Part shown: positions 46,057 to 54,430 of the stretch, piece by piece
Position numbering within the stretch: position 1 is the stretch's first letter
How the letters are laid out: each line of letters begins with the position of its first letter
NCBI RefSeq assembly: GCF_008039615.1
Contig: NZ_VDUZ01000042.1
Span: 1 to 64,000 of the forward strand
Direction of reading: 5' to 3'
DNA length: 64,000 nt
Source: Vineibacter terrae
GTDB taxonomy: Bacteria > Pseudomonadota > Alphaproteobacteria > Reyranellales > Reyranellaceae
Translations under genes and position numbers: made by a program
Notes under the pieces: generated by a model
The model's input: only the letters and a program-made list of their open reading frames with translations
Databases searched by the model: none
What the model was told of the DNA's origin: nothing

Positions 46057-46799
46057 CGTCCCGGCTCGGCGCCGTCCATCACGGCCCCCTCGTCAAGATC
46101 GCGCTGCATCAGAGTCGTATCAATCCAGCGCCCGAACTTGAAGCCGACTCGCTCGAGCACGCCCACCATCCGGAATCCCTGGCTGCGATGCAGCGCCACG
46201 GACGCGGCGCTGTTGTCGCCGATGATCGCGACCACGCGCCGGCAGCCACCGGCGGCGCAGCGCGCCAGCAGCTCGGCCAGCAGGGCGCGGCCGATCCCAT
46301 GGCCGTGCCACTCCTTGTCGATGTAGACCGAGTTCTCGACCGTGTGGCGATAGGCGGCACGTGTGCGGTAGAGGCCGGCGTAGCAGTAGCCCACGACCTT
46401 GCCCTCGCGTTCGGCCACGAGATACGGCAGCCCCCTCTGCAGCACGTCGTGCCGGCGCCGCGCCATCTCCTCGATGGATGGCGGCTCCTCCTCGAACGAG
46501 GCGGCGCCGTGCAGCACATGGTGGCCGTAGATGCGCTGGATGGCCGACACGTCGGCGTCCATCGAGTCGCGCACGCGCACGTCGGCGGCTGCAGCGCGGA
46601 TGTTGTCCATGTTTCCCGATCCCGTCCCGTCTGGCCTGTCCAACATGTCGAGCGGCCGGCCGACCACCGCCTCGATCCGGCTGATGCCGACGTCACGCAG
46701 CAGGCGCGCATCCAGTGCGCGAAGCGCCTGCAGCTGGCGCCATTGCGATCGCGGGGAGAGGGCGACGTAGCGCCATGCCTCGACGATCCATGCCGCCAT
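46053..46799 (-). CDS. Fusion of a DUF1127 domain and a PAT-type GNAT acetyltransferase
   Basis: 248 residues from the ATG at 46799, which has GAGGAG upstream. Residues about 20-45 (LQALRALDARLLRDVGISRI) are a DUF1127 (YjiS-like) motif. After a Gly/Asp linker a GNAT domain begins near residue 75: VRDSMDADVSAIQRIYGHHV, FEEEPPSIEEMARR, VYIDKEWHGHGIGRALL with the acetyl-CoA loop, and GFKFGRWIDTTLMQRDL. The latter matches phosphinothricin/L-amino-acid N-acetyltransferases. DUF1127 usually occurs as a separate small protein, so the fusion is notable. An internal ATG could give a GNAT-only product. Confidence 0.82.
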   Translation of the reverse strand: MAAWIVEAWRYVALSPRSQWRQLQALRALDARLLRDVGISRIEAVVGRPLDMLDRPDGTGSGNMDNIRAAAADVRVRDSMDADVSAIQRIYGHHVLHGAASFEEEPPSIEEMARRRHDVLQRGLPYLVAEREGKVVGYCYAGLYRTRAAYRHTVENSVYIDKEWHGHGIGRALLAELLARCAAGGCRRVVAIIGDNSAASVALHRSQGFRMVGVLERVGFKFGRWIDTTLMQRDLDEGAVMDGAEPGR

Positions 46800-47064
46800 G
46801 CTGCTCCTCGACACCGGTCGGCCCGAAACGCGGTCAGCGACCGCACGCCTCCGATGCCGGCAACCTTGTGGCGAGCCGAAGCAGAAGAAAACCCTATTGT
46901 TCTTATGCAGACAATTTAAAAAACTTTGCCGTGCCGCTACCCGCCGCACGCTTGTCACAGGACTTCAAAACAACAGCCATATGATGATGGCTGACGGGAT
47001 GCACGGAACGTTCAATCGGTCTGCCGCGTTGCGTAGCCATCTCGGAACGGAGGGAGTCGGCAAC

Positions 47065-47295
47065 ATGACCGCTCATTTCCCTGCCGTGACATCTGCTCAG
47101 GCGATGGCGCGCCGCCGGCTCGCACGCCGAGCCCAGCAGGATACGCTGCTGCTGGCGTTCTGCTGGCTGACCGCAGCCGCCGGCCTCACCGCCTCCTACT
47201 GGCTGGAGCACCTGGCCCTGCAGGCCGCTTCCTGCGTGCTCGGGCTGATCGGCGCCCTCGCGGCCCTGGTGCTGACGGTCGCCTCCAACCGCTAG
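47065..47295 (+). CDS. Small hypothetical membrane protein
   Basis: 76 residues, not recognised. A basic N-terminus (MARRRLARRAQQD) precedes two hydrophobic stretches, LLLAFCWLTAAAGLTASYWL and LQAASCVLGLIGALAALVLTV, so it is probably an inner-membrane hairpin. GGAGGGAG lies upstream. It faces away from the acetyltransferase; the 265-base gap between them is AT-richer (around 46890-46980) and probably holds both promoters. It is convergent with gshA. Confidence 0.6.
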   Translation: MTAHFPAVTSAQAMARRRLARRAQQDTLLLAFCWLTAAAGLTASYWLEHLALQAASCVLGLIGALAALVLTVASNR

Positions 47296-47303
47296 GCAAT
47301 ACG

Positions 47304-48671
47304 CTAGTAGGCGTAGGCCTCGTAGAGCGCTTCGGCCTTGCCGTTGAACTCCCGCGCGACGCGCGCGGCCTTCTCCTCCGCCAGGGTCACGCCCGAGTCG
47401 GCGATGCGGCGCAACGGGTCGAGATACATCGTCTCGTCGCGGCCCTGGGTATCGAGCTGGCGGCGGGCACGCAGCCCAGCCTCGGCGATCGCCACCATGT
47501 GCTGCGCCAGCGCCTGCACCGTGGTGTCGCGGAACGCCGTCTTCAGCCCCCGCCTGGGCACCTCGGCGCGCAACGCGTCGTGCTCGGCGATCGTCCAGTC
47601 CTTGACCATGTCCCAGGCGGCATCGAGCGCGCTCTGGTCGTAGAGCACGCCCATCCACAGCGCCGGCAGGGCGACCAGCAGGTCGCGTGGCCCACAGTCG
47701 GACCCCCGCATCTCGAGGAACCGCTTCAGCCGCACCTCGGGGAAGGCGGTGGTGATATGGTCCGACCAGTCCGTCAGCCGTGCGATGTCGCCGACGTCGT
47801 TGTGCAGCCGGCCGGCCATGAAATCGCGGAACGACTTGCCGCTGAGGTCGATGTACCTGCCGTTGCGGTAGGCGAAATACATCGGCACGTCGAGCAGCCA
47901 GTCGACGTAGCGCTCGAAGCCGAAGCCGGGCTCGAACACGAACGGCAGCATGCCGCAGCGGTCCGGGTCGGTGTCGGTCCAGACATGGCTGCGCCGGCTG
48001 ACAAAGCCGGTGTCGACACCCTCGACGAAGGGCGAGTTGGCGTAGAGCGCCGTCGCCACCGGCTGCAAGGCCAGCGACACGCGGAACTTCTTCACCATGT
48101 CGGCTTCATCGGCGAAGTCGACATTGGTCTGCACCGTGCAGGTGCGCAGCATCATGTCGAGGCCGAGCGAGCCCTTCTTGGGCATGTAGCTGCGCATGAT
48201 CGCGTAGCGGCCCTTGGGCATCCAGTCGAAGTCCTCGCGCCGCCAGGTCGGGGTGTGGCCCATGCCCAGGAAGCCGATGCCCATCGGCCCGGCCACCGCT
48301 TTCACCTCCGCGAGGTGCTGGTCGGTCTCGGCCGCCGCCTCGTGCACGGTGGCCAGCGGCGCACCGCTGAGCTCGAACTGCCCGCCCGGCTCCAGGGTGA
48401 TGCTGGCGTTGTCGCGCGCCAGCGCGATCGGCTTGCCGTTCTCCAGCACCGGCTGCCAGCCGAAGCGGGCGGCCAGACCCTCGAGCAGATGGCGCACGCC
48501 GGCCGCCCCTCCATAAGGGATCGGCCGGAGCGAGGCATGCAGGAAGCCGAACTTCTCGTGCTCGGTACCGGCACGCCACTGCGCGCGCGGCTTGCCGCCG
48601 GCTTCCATGTATTCGATGAGCTGCCGCCGATTGGTGATCGGCGTGCCGGCTCCGCTGGGCGGCGCGGACAT
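47304..48671 (-). CDS. gshA: Glutamate-cysteine ligase, plant/alphaproteobacterial (GCS2) type
   Basis: 455 residues from the ATG at 48671. First step of glutathione synthesis. Motifs: WRAGTEHEKFGF (ATP/Glu site), LEPGGQFELSGAPL, MGIGFLGMGHTPTW, MLRTCTVQTNVDFADEADMV and KRFLEMRGSDCGP. This is the GCS2-like branch found in plants and alphaproteobacteria, not the E. coli type. GGGGGGAA precedes the start. gshB is not in the window; rsmE lies 150 bases upstream on the same strand. Confidence 0.93.
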   Translation of the reverse strand: MSAPPSGAGTPITNRRQLIEYMEAGGKPRAQWRAGTEHEKFGFLHASLRPIPYGGAAGVRHLLEGLAARFGWQPVLENGKPIALARDNASITLEPGGQFELSGAPLATVHEAAAETDQHLAEVKAVAGPMGIGFLGMGHTPTWRREDFDWMPKGRYAIMRSYMPKKGSLGLDMMLRTCTVQTNVDFADEADMVKKFRVSLALQPVATALYANSPFVEGVDTGFVSRRSHVWTDTDPDRCGMLPFVFEPGFGFERYVDWLLDVPMYFAYRNGRYIDLSGKSFRDFMAGRLHNDVGDIARLTDWSDHITTAFPEVRLKRFLEMRGSDCGPRDLLVALPALWMGVLYDQSALDAAWDMVKDWTIAEHDALRAEVPRRGLKTAFRDTTVQALAQHMVAIAEAGLRARRQLDTQGRDETMYLDPLRRIADSGVTLAEEKAARVAREFNGKAEALYEAYAY

Positions 48672-48821
48672 CAGCGAATTCCCCCCGCCGCGTTTCGCAG
48701 CCCAGAGGCGCCACGCGGTCGCAAAAGTTGGTGAGCGGCACCGCCGCTCCCTGGTCGCGTCGTTGCTAGCAAGCCGCCGCGCCGGACTCAACCGGCCCGC
48801 ACCGTTTCGAATGAGGTTTCC

Positions 48822-49604
48822 TTACGTATCCATGCAAGCAGTTTCATGCGATCGCCGGCCTCGCGGCACCGCCTGCCAGTCGCCGACGATGGCCTGCCAC
48901 ACCGCCAGCGCCGCCAGGGCGGCCGTGTCGGCACGCAGAATGCGCGGCCCCAGGCCCACGGCGTGGGCCATGGGCAGGCGGCCGATCATGTCGAGCTCGG
49001 CCGGCGCGAAGCCGCCTTCCGGGCCGGTCAGCACCGCCCACGGCGCCGCCCGCGCCGGCGCGTCCAGCGCCGCCAGCATCGCGGCCACGGGGCGGCCACC
49101 ACCGGTCTCGTCCGCCACCAGCAGATGGCGCTCGTGCGGCCAGGTGGCAAGCAGCTGGGCCAGCGCGAGCGGCGGCGCCACATCGGGCACCGTCAGGCGT
49201 TCCGTCTGCTCGGCCGCCTCGACGGCATTGGCCCGCAGGCGATCAAGGTTGACCCGCTCGACGATGGTGCGCTGCGTGATCACGGGCTGCAGCCGGCCGA
49301 CGCCCAGCTCGGTCGCCTTCTCGGCGATGAAATCCAGCCGCGCCTTCTTGACCGGCGCGAAGCACAGCCAGAGATCCGGCTCGTCGGCCGGCGCCCGCGT
49401 GCGGTCCTCGACCTGCAGCGCGAGCGACCGCTTGGACGCCGCCGTGATCGTGGCCCGCCATTCGCCGTCGCGGCCGTTGAACAGATGGACGGGCGCGCCG
49501 ACGCCCAGGCGCAGCACGTCGCGCAGGTAGTGCGTGTGCTCGGGGCCGAGCGCGATGGCCGAGCCGGCGTCGAGCACAGCATCAATGTACAGCCGTGGCG
49601 TCAT
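48822..49604 (-). CDS. rsmE: 16S rRNA m3U1498 methyltransferase RsmE
   Basis: 260 residues, SPOUT-class methyltransferase. An N-terminal PUA-like domain (RLYIDAVLDAGSAIALGPEH) is followed by the knot: KKARLDFIAEKATELGVGRL, QPVITQRTIVERVNLDRL, and the SAM-binding LTGPEGGFAPAELDMI and GLGPRILRADTAALAAL. It methylates U1498 of 16S rRNA. It is often next to gshA in alphaproteobacteria, as here, and is divergent from ubiA. Confidence 0.94.
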   Translation of the reverse strand: MTPRLYIDAVLDAGSAIALGPEHTHYLRDVLRLGVGAPVHLFNGRDGEWRATITAASKRSLALQVEDRTRAPADEPDLWLCFAPVKKARLDFIAEKATELGVGRLQPVITQRTIVERVNLDRLRANAVEAAEQTERLTVPDVAPPLALAQLLATWPHERHLLVADETGGGRPVAAMLAALDAPARAAPWAVLTGPEGGFAPAELDMIGRLPMAHAVGLGPRILRADTAALAALAVWQAIVGDWQAVPRGRRSHETACMDT

Positions 49605-49692
49605 GGGCGCCCTTTAGCACGGATCGGCCCCGGACGGCGGCTGCGTCATACGTACCATTGAGCCGGCCCTGCCGGATGCCCATGATGGCGCC

Positions 49693-50664
49693 ATGACCAA
49701 GGCCATTCCCGCCGCCACCCACACCGACATCGACCGCGCGCACTGGACGCTGCGGCTGCTGCCGGCGTCGCTGCGGCCCTACGGCCGCCTGGCGCGCTGG
49801 GACCGGCCGATCGGCATCTGGCTGCTGCTGTTTCCCTGCTGGTGGGCGCTGGCGCTCAGCGTTCCCATCCCGGCGCCGCAGGATGGGGTCGGCCTGACGG
49901 CCCGGCACCTGCCGGCGCTCGGCACCCTGGCCTGGCTGATGGTGCTGTTCGCGATCGGCACGGTGGCGATGCGCGGCGCCGGCTGCACATGGAATGACAT
50001 CCTCGACCGCGATTTCGATGCCCGCGTCGAGCGCACGCGCAGCCGGCCGCTGCCGGCGGGCGAGGCCACGGTGCGGCAGGCGCTGGTCTGGGCGGCGCTG
50101 CAGGCGGCGGTGGGCGCCGTCATCCTGCTGAGCTTCAGCTGGTTCGCGATCGCCGTCGGCCTGGCATCGCTGGCGATCGTGGCGATCTATCCCCTGATGA
50201 AGCGCATCACGTCCTGGCCGCAGGTCGTGCTGGGCTTCGCCTTCAACTGGGGCGCCCTGCTGGGCTGGGCCGTGGCGCAGGACGCGATCGGCTGGGGCGC
50301 CGTGGCGCTCTATCTCGGCGGCATCGCCTGGACGCTGGTCTACGACACGATCTATGCCATGCAGGACCAGCGCGACGATGCGATCGTGGGGGTGCGCTCC
50401 ACGGCGCGGCGCTTCCAGGCCCACCCCCGGACCTGGCTCACCATCTTTGCCGTGCTGACCGTGGTCGGCTTCGGCCTGGCCGGCTGGTTCACGTCCATCG
50501 GCCCGCTCTACTATGTCGGGCTGGCGCTGGTGGCGGCGCACCTGACATGGCAGGTGGCGACGGTGAAGCCGCACGCCCCGGCCGACTGCCTTCACAAGTT
50601 CCGCGCCAATCGCGGCATCGGCTGGCTGCTGCTGGCCGGCATCCTGGCCGGCCGGCTGATCTGA
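49693..50664 (+). CDS. ubiA: 4-hydroxybenzoate polyprenyltransferase
   Basis: 323 residues, about eight to nine membrane segments. Ubiquinone biosynthesis: prenylates 4-hydroxybenzoate. The two Asp-rich motifs are CTWNDILDRDFDARVERTRS and YDTIYAMQDQRDD, with the leading LARWDRPIGIWLLLFPCWW. Normal length with a somewhat long N-terminus. The ETF-beta methyltransferase gene starts 10 bases later. Confidence 0.95.
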   Translation: MTKAIPAATHTDIDRAHWTLRLLPASLRPYGRLARWDRPIGIWLLLFPCWWALALSVPIPAPQDGVGLTARHLPALGTLAWLMVLFAIGTVAMRGAGCTWNDILDRDFDARVERTRSRPLPAGEATVRQALVWAALQAAVGAVILLSFSWFAIAVGLASLAIVAIYPLMKRITSWPQVVLGFAFNWGALLGWAVAQDAIGWGAVALYLGGIAWTLVYDTIYAMQDQRDDAIVGVRSTARRFQAHPRTWLTIFAVLTVVGFGLAGWFTSIGPLYYVGLALVAAHLTWQVATVKPHAPADCLHKFRANRGIGWLLLAGILAGRLI

Positions 50665-50673
50665 CGCTGCGCC

Positions 50674-51339
50674 ATGGTCAGCCGCCATCCCGATCCCGAG
50701 GCCTTCATCCGCGCCTACACGGCATTGGAACGGCCGGCCCTGGTGCCCGAGCTGGCGCTGTGGCTGGCCGCCGAATACCTGCCGATCTGGCAGGCGACCG
50801 AGGATTGGCTGGAAAAGAACAACGTCGACCCGCCCTACTGGGCCTTCTGCTGGCCCGGCGGCCAGGCCGTGGCGCGCTACCTGCTGGACAACCCGGCCAT
50901 GGTGGCCGGCCGCACGGTCATCGACTTCGCGGCCGGCGGCGGGGTCGCGACCATCGCCGCCATGAAGGCCGGCGCCGCCCGCGGCATCGGCAACGACATC
51001 GACCCGATGGCGGTGGCCGCGATCGGCCTCAATGCCCTGGCCAACGGCGTCGACGTCCATACCGACGCCAGCGACTGGCTGGCAGGCCCGGCGGCGTCGC
51101 CCGAGGCCGGGGTCGTGATCGCCGGCGACGTCTGCTACGAGCGCGAGATGACGGCGCGCACCATGGCCTGGCTGCGCGGCCACGCCGCCGCCGGCCGGCT
51201 GGTGCTGCTGGGGGATCCCGGGCGCAACTACTTCCAGGCCGACCGCCTGCAGGAGCTGGCGCGCTACCAGATCCCGACATCGCTGCAGCTGGAGAACCGC
51301 GGCCTGCGCGAGACGACGGTGTGGCGGGTGCTGCCGTAG
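50674..51339 (+). CDS. Class I methyltransferase, probable electron-transfer flavoprotein beta lysine methyltransferase (METTL20/ETFBKMT-like)
   Basis: 221 residues. DPPYWAFCWPGGQAVARYLL followed by VIDFAAGGGVATIAAMKAGA (SAM motif I) and GNDIDPMAVAAIGLNALAN is the hallmark of the METTL20 group. Bacterial members are reported to methylate lysines on ETF-beta. GDVCYEREMT is the post-II motif. Nothing else in the window relates to ETF, so the assignment rests on the protein alone. It is translated just after ubiA. Confidence 0.82.
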   Translation: MVSRHPDPEAFIRAYTALERPALVPELALWLAAEYLPIWQATEDWLEKNNVDPPYWAFCWPGGQAVARYLLDNPAMVAGRTVIDFAAGGGVATIAAMKAGAARGIGNDIDPMAVAAIGLNALANGVDVHTDASDWLAGPAASPEAGVVIAGDVCYEREMTARTMAWLRGHAAAGRLVLLGDPGRNYFQADRLQELARYQIPTSLQLENRGLRETTVWRVLP

Positions 51340-51399
51340 GCGCACTGCAACAAATCCGTGACTGGTCTTTAACAATCGACATCTCTACAGTCCGCGCGC

Positions 51400-52146
51400 A
51401 TGACAAATCCGGTGTCGAGACTGACCCCCGACGACTTCGATCGTCTCTACGCGCGCTTCAACGCGTCGGTATGCCAATACGACTGCGGCAAGAAGTGCGC
51501 GCCGCTCAACAACGGCTCGCCGGTGTGCTGCTCGACCCAGGACGCGGTGCCGGTGGTGCACAAGGCCGAGTTCAAGCTGCTGCGCGGCCGCACCGACCTG
51601 TGGCGGCGCTTCAAGCCCTACGATGCCGCCACCCGCAAGATCGTCGACGAGCTCACCACCTCGTCCTGCGCCATCGAGTGCAAGGGCGCGGCCTTCTGCG
51701 AGCGCCACAACCGCACCATCGCCTGCCGCGCCTTCCCCTTCTTCCCCTACGTCACCCGCCAGCGCGAGATCATCGGACTGAGCGTCTACTGGATCTTCGA
51801 GGACCGCTGCTGGATGATGTCCAACATGCGCCTGGTGGAGCGGGCCTTCATCAATGAATGCCTCGACACCTGGGACGGGATCTTCGCCAAGGACCGGGAG
51901 GAGTGGGAGACCTATGTCGACTACTCCGCCACCATGCGCCGCGTCTTCAGCCGCTTCGGCCGCAAGATCCCGGTCCTGGACCGCGACGCCCGCCTGCTCA
52001 TGGTCGATCCGTCGACCGGCGCGGCACGCCCCGGCCGCGACAACGCGTACCCGAAATACGGCCCCTTCAAGAGCGAGGCCGCCTACCGCAAGGCGATCAA
52101 GGAAGCCGGCGGCACCGTGCCGGCGGAAGGCCTGGCGCCGGTCTAG
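51400..52146 (+). CDS. Cysteine-rich YkgJ-like hypothetical protein
   Basis: 248 residues, cytoplasmic. Two cysteine groups: C25, C29, C33, C43 and C44 (VCQYDCGKKCAPL, then PVCCST), and C90, C94, C100 and C109 (CAIECKGAAFC, then ACRAFPFFPYV). The second block with its CR-FPF resembles the YkgJ (CxxCxxCC) Fe-S or zinc family, but the spacing differs and the protein is longer. The second half is rich in aromatic and basic residues. Probably a metal cluster protein; no function is assigned. Confidence 0.7.
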   Translation: MTNPVSRLTPDDFDRLYARFNASVCQYDCGKKCAPLNNGSPVCCSTQDAVPVVHKAEFKLLRGRTDLWRRFKPYDAATRKIVDELTTSSCAIECKGAAFCERHNRTIACRAFPFFPYVTRQREIIGLSVYWIFEDRCWMMSNMRLVERAFINECLDTWDGIFAKDREEWETYVDYSATMRRVFSRFGRKIPVLDRDARLLMVDPSTGAARPGRDNAYPKYGPFKSEAAYRKAIKEAGGTVPAEGLAPV

Positions 52147-52203
52147 CCGCCGGGTGCGGAGCGCCGGCGCGCCTGGACCGGCGGCCATGAGCGGTGATCG
52201 AGG

Positions 52204-53103
52204 GTGACGGCCTCCCTGCGCCTGCCGCTGGCCTGGGCCGCGATGCTGCTCTGCCCGGCGCTGTTCGCCGTCAACCAGCTCGGCGCCCGCTACGTCGACT
52301 ACGTGCCGCCCTACGCCCTGGCGCTGGGCCGCTGGCTGTGCGCCCTGGTCCTGCTGCTGCTGTTCGTCGGCGGCCGCCTGTGGCGCCAGCGGGCGGCGGT
52401 CCGCCGCGAGTGGCGCGACCTGCTGGTGCTGGGGGCGCTGGGCATGTGGGTCTGCGGCGCCTTCGTCTATATCGGCGGGCGCACCACGACGGCGACCAAT
52501 ATCGGCCTGATCTACGCCGCCTCGCCGGTGGTCGTGGTCGGCGTGGCGGCGCTGGCCTATGGCGAGCGCCTGTGGCCGCGGCAGCTGGCCGGCATCGCGC
52601 TCTGCCTGCTGGGCGTGCTGTGGGTGATCATCAAGGGCGACCCGACGCGCCTGCTCACGGTCAGCTTCACCGCCGGCGACCTGTGGATCGCCGTCGCCTC
52701 GGCCAGCTGGGGCCTCTACTCCGTCCTGCTCAGGCACCGGCCCAGCGGGCTCGATCCCACGACCCGGCTGGCCGCCATCATGGCCGGCGGCGTCGCGGTG
52801 CTGCTGCCCACCGCCGCGATCGAGGCCGCCTTCGTCGGCGCGCCGCCGCTCGATGCCCGCTCGCTGGCCACGGTCCTGGTGCTGGCCGTGGTGCCCGGCG
52901 TCGGGGCCTACGGCGCCTATTCCTACGCGCTCGCCGTGCTGGGCGCGGCGCGCACGGCGATCGGCATGTATCTCGGCCCGATCTACACCGGGCTGATGGC
53001 CTGGCCGCTGCTGGGCGAGACGCCCGCCTCCTACCACATCGCCGGCGCCCTGCTGGTGCTGCCCGGCATCTTCCTCGCCACCCGCTTGCCGCCGGGCCGC
53101 TGA
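52204..53103 (+). CDS. DMT/EamA family transporter
   Basis: 299 residues with ten predicted membrane segments in two EamA repeats: repeat 1 with TTTATNIGLIYAASPVVVVGVAALAYGE-like layout, repeat 2 with ARTAIGMYLGPIYTGLMAWP and LLGETPASYHIAGALLVLPG. Drug/metabolite transporter with unknown cargo. A GTG start at 52204 is assumed with GAGG directly upstream; an ATG 13 codons later is an alternative. Confidence 0.82.
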   Translation: MTASLRLPLAWAAMLLCPALFAVNQLGARYVDYVPPYALALGRWLCALVLLLLFVGGRLWRQRAAVRREWRDLLVLGALGMWVCGAFVYIGGRTTTATNIGLIYAASPVVVVGVAALAYGERLWPRQLAGIALCLLGVLWVIIKGDPTRLLTVSFTAGDLWIAVASASWGLYSVLLRHRPSGLDPTTRLAAIMAGGVAVLLPTAAIEAAFVGAPPLDARSLATVLVLAVVPGVGAYGAYSYALAVLGAARTAIGMYLGPIYTGLMAWPLLGETPASYHIAGALLVLPGIFLATRLPPGR

Positions 53104-53172
53104 TGCCGTACTGCCGCGCGCCGGCCACAAACGGTGTCCACCTCTATCGCCCCGACCCCGGAGGCTCCCGCC

Positions 53173-53634
53173 ATGCGCTGTGTCCTCGCCGCCGCCCTCG
53201 CCCTGACCACGCTCGCCGGCGCCGCGCGCGCCGAGGATATCGGCAGCGCCAGCTACCGCTTCAAATGGCTGGGGCCCAACGACCGCATCAAGGTCGAGGT
53301 GTTCGACGACCCGGCCGTGCCCGGCGTCGCCTGCTACCTGTCGCGGGCCGAGACCGGCGGCGTGAAGGGCGCCCTGGGCCTCGCCGAGGACCCGGGCGAG
53401 GCGTCGATCGCCTGCCGGCAGGTCGGGCCGATCGACCTGGAGAAGGTGAAGAAGCTGAGGAGCGGCCAGGAGGTCTTCGAGCGCGGCGCCTCTTTGGTGT
53501 GGAAGAAGACCCAGGTGGTGCGCTTCTATGATGCCAAGCGCAACGTGCTGGTCTACCTCACCTACACCGACCGGGTGATCGAGGGCAGCCCGCGCAACTC
53601 GATCAGCGTCGTGCCGCTGGGCCGGCCGCAGTGA
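53173..53634 (+). CDS. creA: CreA family periplasmic protein
   Basis: 153 residues from the ATG at 53173, with GGAGG 8 bases upstream. Signal peptide to GAARAED. The mature part has VFDDPAVPGVACYLSRAETG, ALGLAEDPGEASIACRQVGP, VVRFYDAKRNVLVYLTYTD and GSPRNSISVVPLG, all CreA landmarks. The two cysteines may form a disulfide. Function unknown. The next gene starts 40 bases on. Confidence 0.92.
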   Translation: MRCVLAAALALTTLAGAARAEDIGSASYRFKWLGPNDRIKVEVFDDPAVPGVACYLSRAETGGVKGALGLAEDPGEASIACRQVGPIDLEKVKKLRSGQEVFERGASLVWKKTQVVRFYDAKRNVLVYLTYTDRVIEGSPRNSISVVPLGRPQ

Positions 53635-53674
53635 ACCGGACGAACCAATGAACAGGCGCAAGGGGTGACATTCG

Positions 53675-54430
53675 ATGGGACTGGTCTGGATCGCCGTCGC
53701 GGCCGGCGCCGTGCTGCTGCTGGTCGTGCTCCTGGTGCTGCGCAGCCGGCGCAACGAACGCGTCATCGACCTCTCCGGGCCGTCGGACACGACCGGCGCG
53801 GAGCCGGCGCGGATCGGGCGCAATGAGGCCGCCCCCGACACCAGCAAGGCGGAGTCGCCGGGCGAGATCCTCGAGCTCAGGGGACTCGACGACGCCGAGT
53901 GCGGCCTCGCCGACTGGCTTTTGCAGCAGGCCAACCAGAGCCTGGGGATCGACGTCTCCGGCGACCGCACGGCGATCACCCGCCTGGCCGACGCGGCCGT
54001 GGCGGCGTCCGCCGACCTCAAGGCGAGCGGCCGGGCCCGCATCGACCTGCCCTACATCGCCGCCGACGCCAGCGGCCCCAAGCACTTCCAGCGCGAGGTG
54101 ACGCGCGCGGAGGCCGAGATCGGCATGATCGACCACGAGCTGCTCCTGGTCGACGAGCTGCTGGCCTGGCGCGGGCGCGACAGCCGCACCGCCGCGCTGG
54201 GCGCCTGGCTGGAAACCGAGGCCGAGGAGGAAGGCGACGGCGACGGCTCGCTCGACGCCCTTTCCACCCAGCGCATGGCCGACGCGGCCGAGCAGGCGAT
54301 GGCCGAGATCGCCCGCTCGGGCAGCGCCAGCGTCGACCTGCCCGGGCTGGTCAGGCAGGGCAAGCCGCCGTTCCATTTCCGCCGCAGCTTCGACCGCGCC
54401 GCGCTGGACGAGATGATCGGCGAGGCCTGA
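53675..54430 (+). CDS. Membrane-anchored protein with two DnaK nucleotide-binding-lobe (IIB) segments
   Basis: 251 residues. One membrane segment (about 4-23), a linker to about 65, then two related blocks. Block 1 (about 78-158) contains GIDVSGDRTAITRLADAAVA, then RIDLPYIAADASGPKHFQRE and VTRAEAEIGMI. It aligns along its length with the DnaK segment that includes QRLKEAAEKAKIELS, NLPYITADATGPKH and TRAKLESLV, i.e. subdomain IIB of the ATPase domain. Block 2 (about 175-250; QRMADAAEQAMAEI, SVDLPGL, HFRRSFDRAALDEMI) is a degenerate copy. ATP-binding loops and the substrate-binding domain are absent. It ends tail-to-tail with the next gene. Role unknown. Confidence 0.72.
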   Translation: MGLVWIAVAAGAVLLLVVLLVLRSRRNERVIDLSGPSDTTGAEPARIGRNEAAPDTSKAESPGEILELRGLDDAECGLADWLLQQANQSLGIDVSGDRTAITRLADAAVAASADLKASGRARIDLPYIAADASGPKHFQREVTRAEAEIGMIDHELLLVDELLAWRGRDSRTAALGAWLETEAEEEGDGDGSLDALSTQRMADAAEQAMAEIARSGSASVDLPGLVRQGKPPFHFRRSFDRAALDEMIGEA

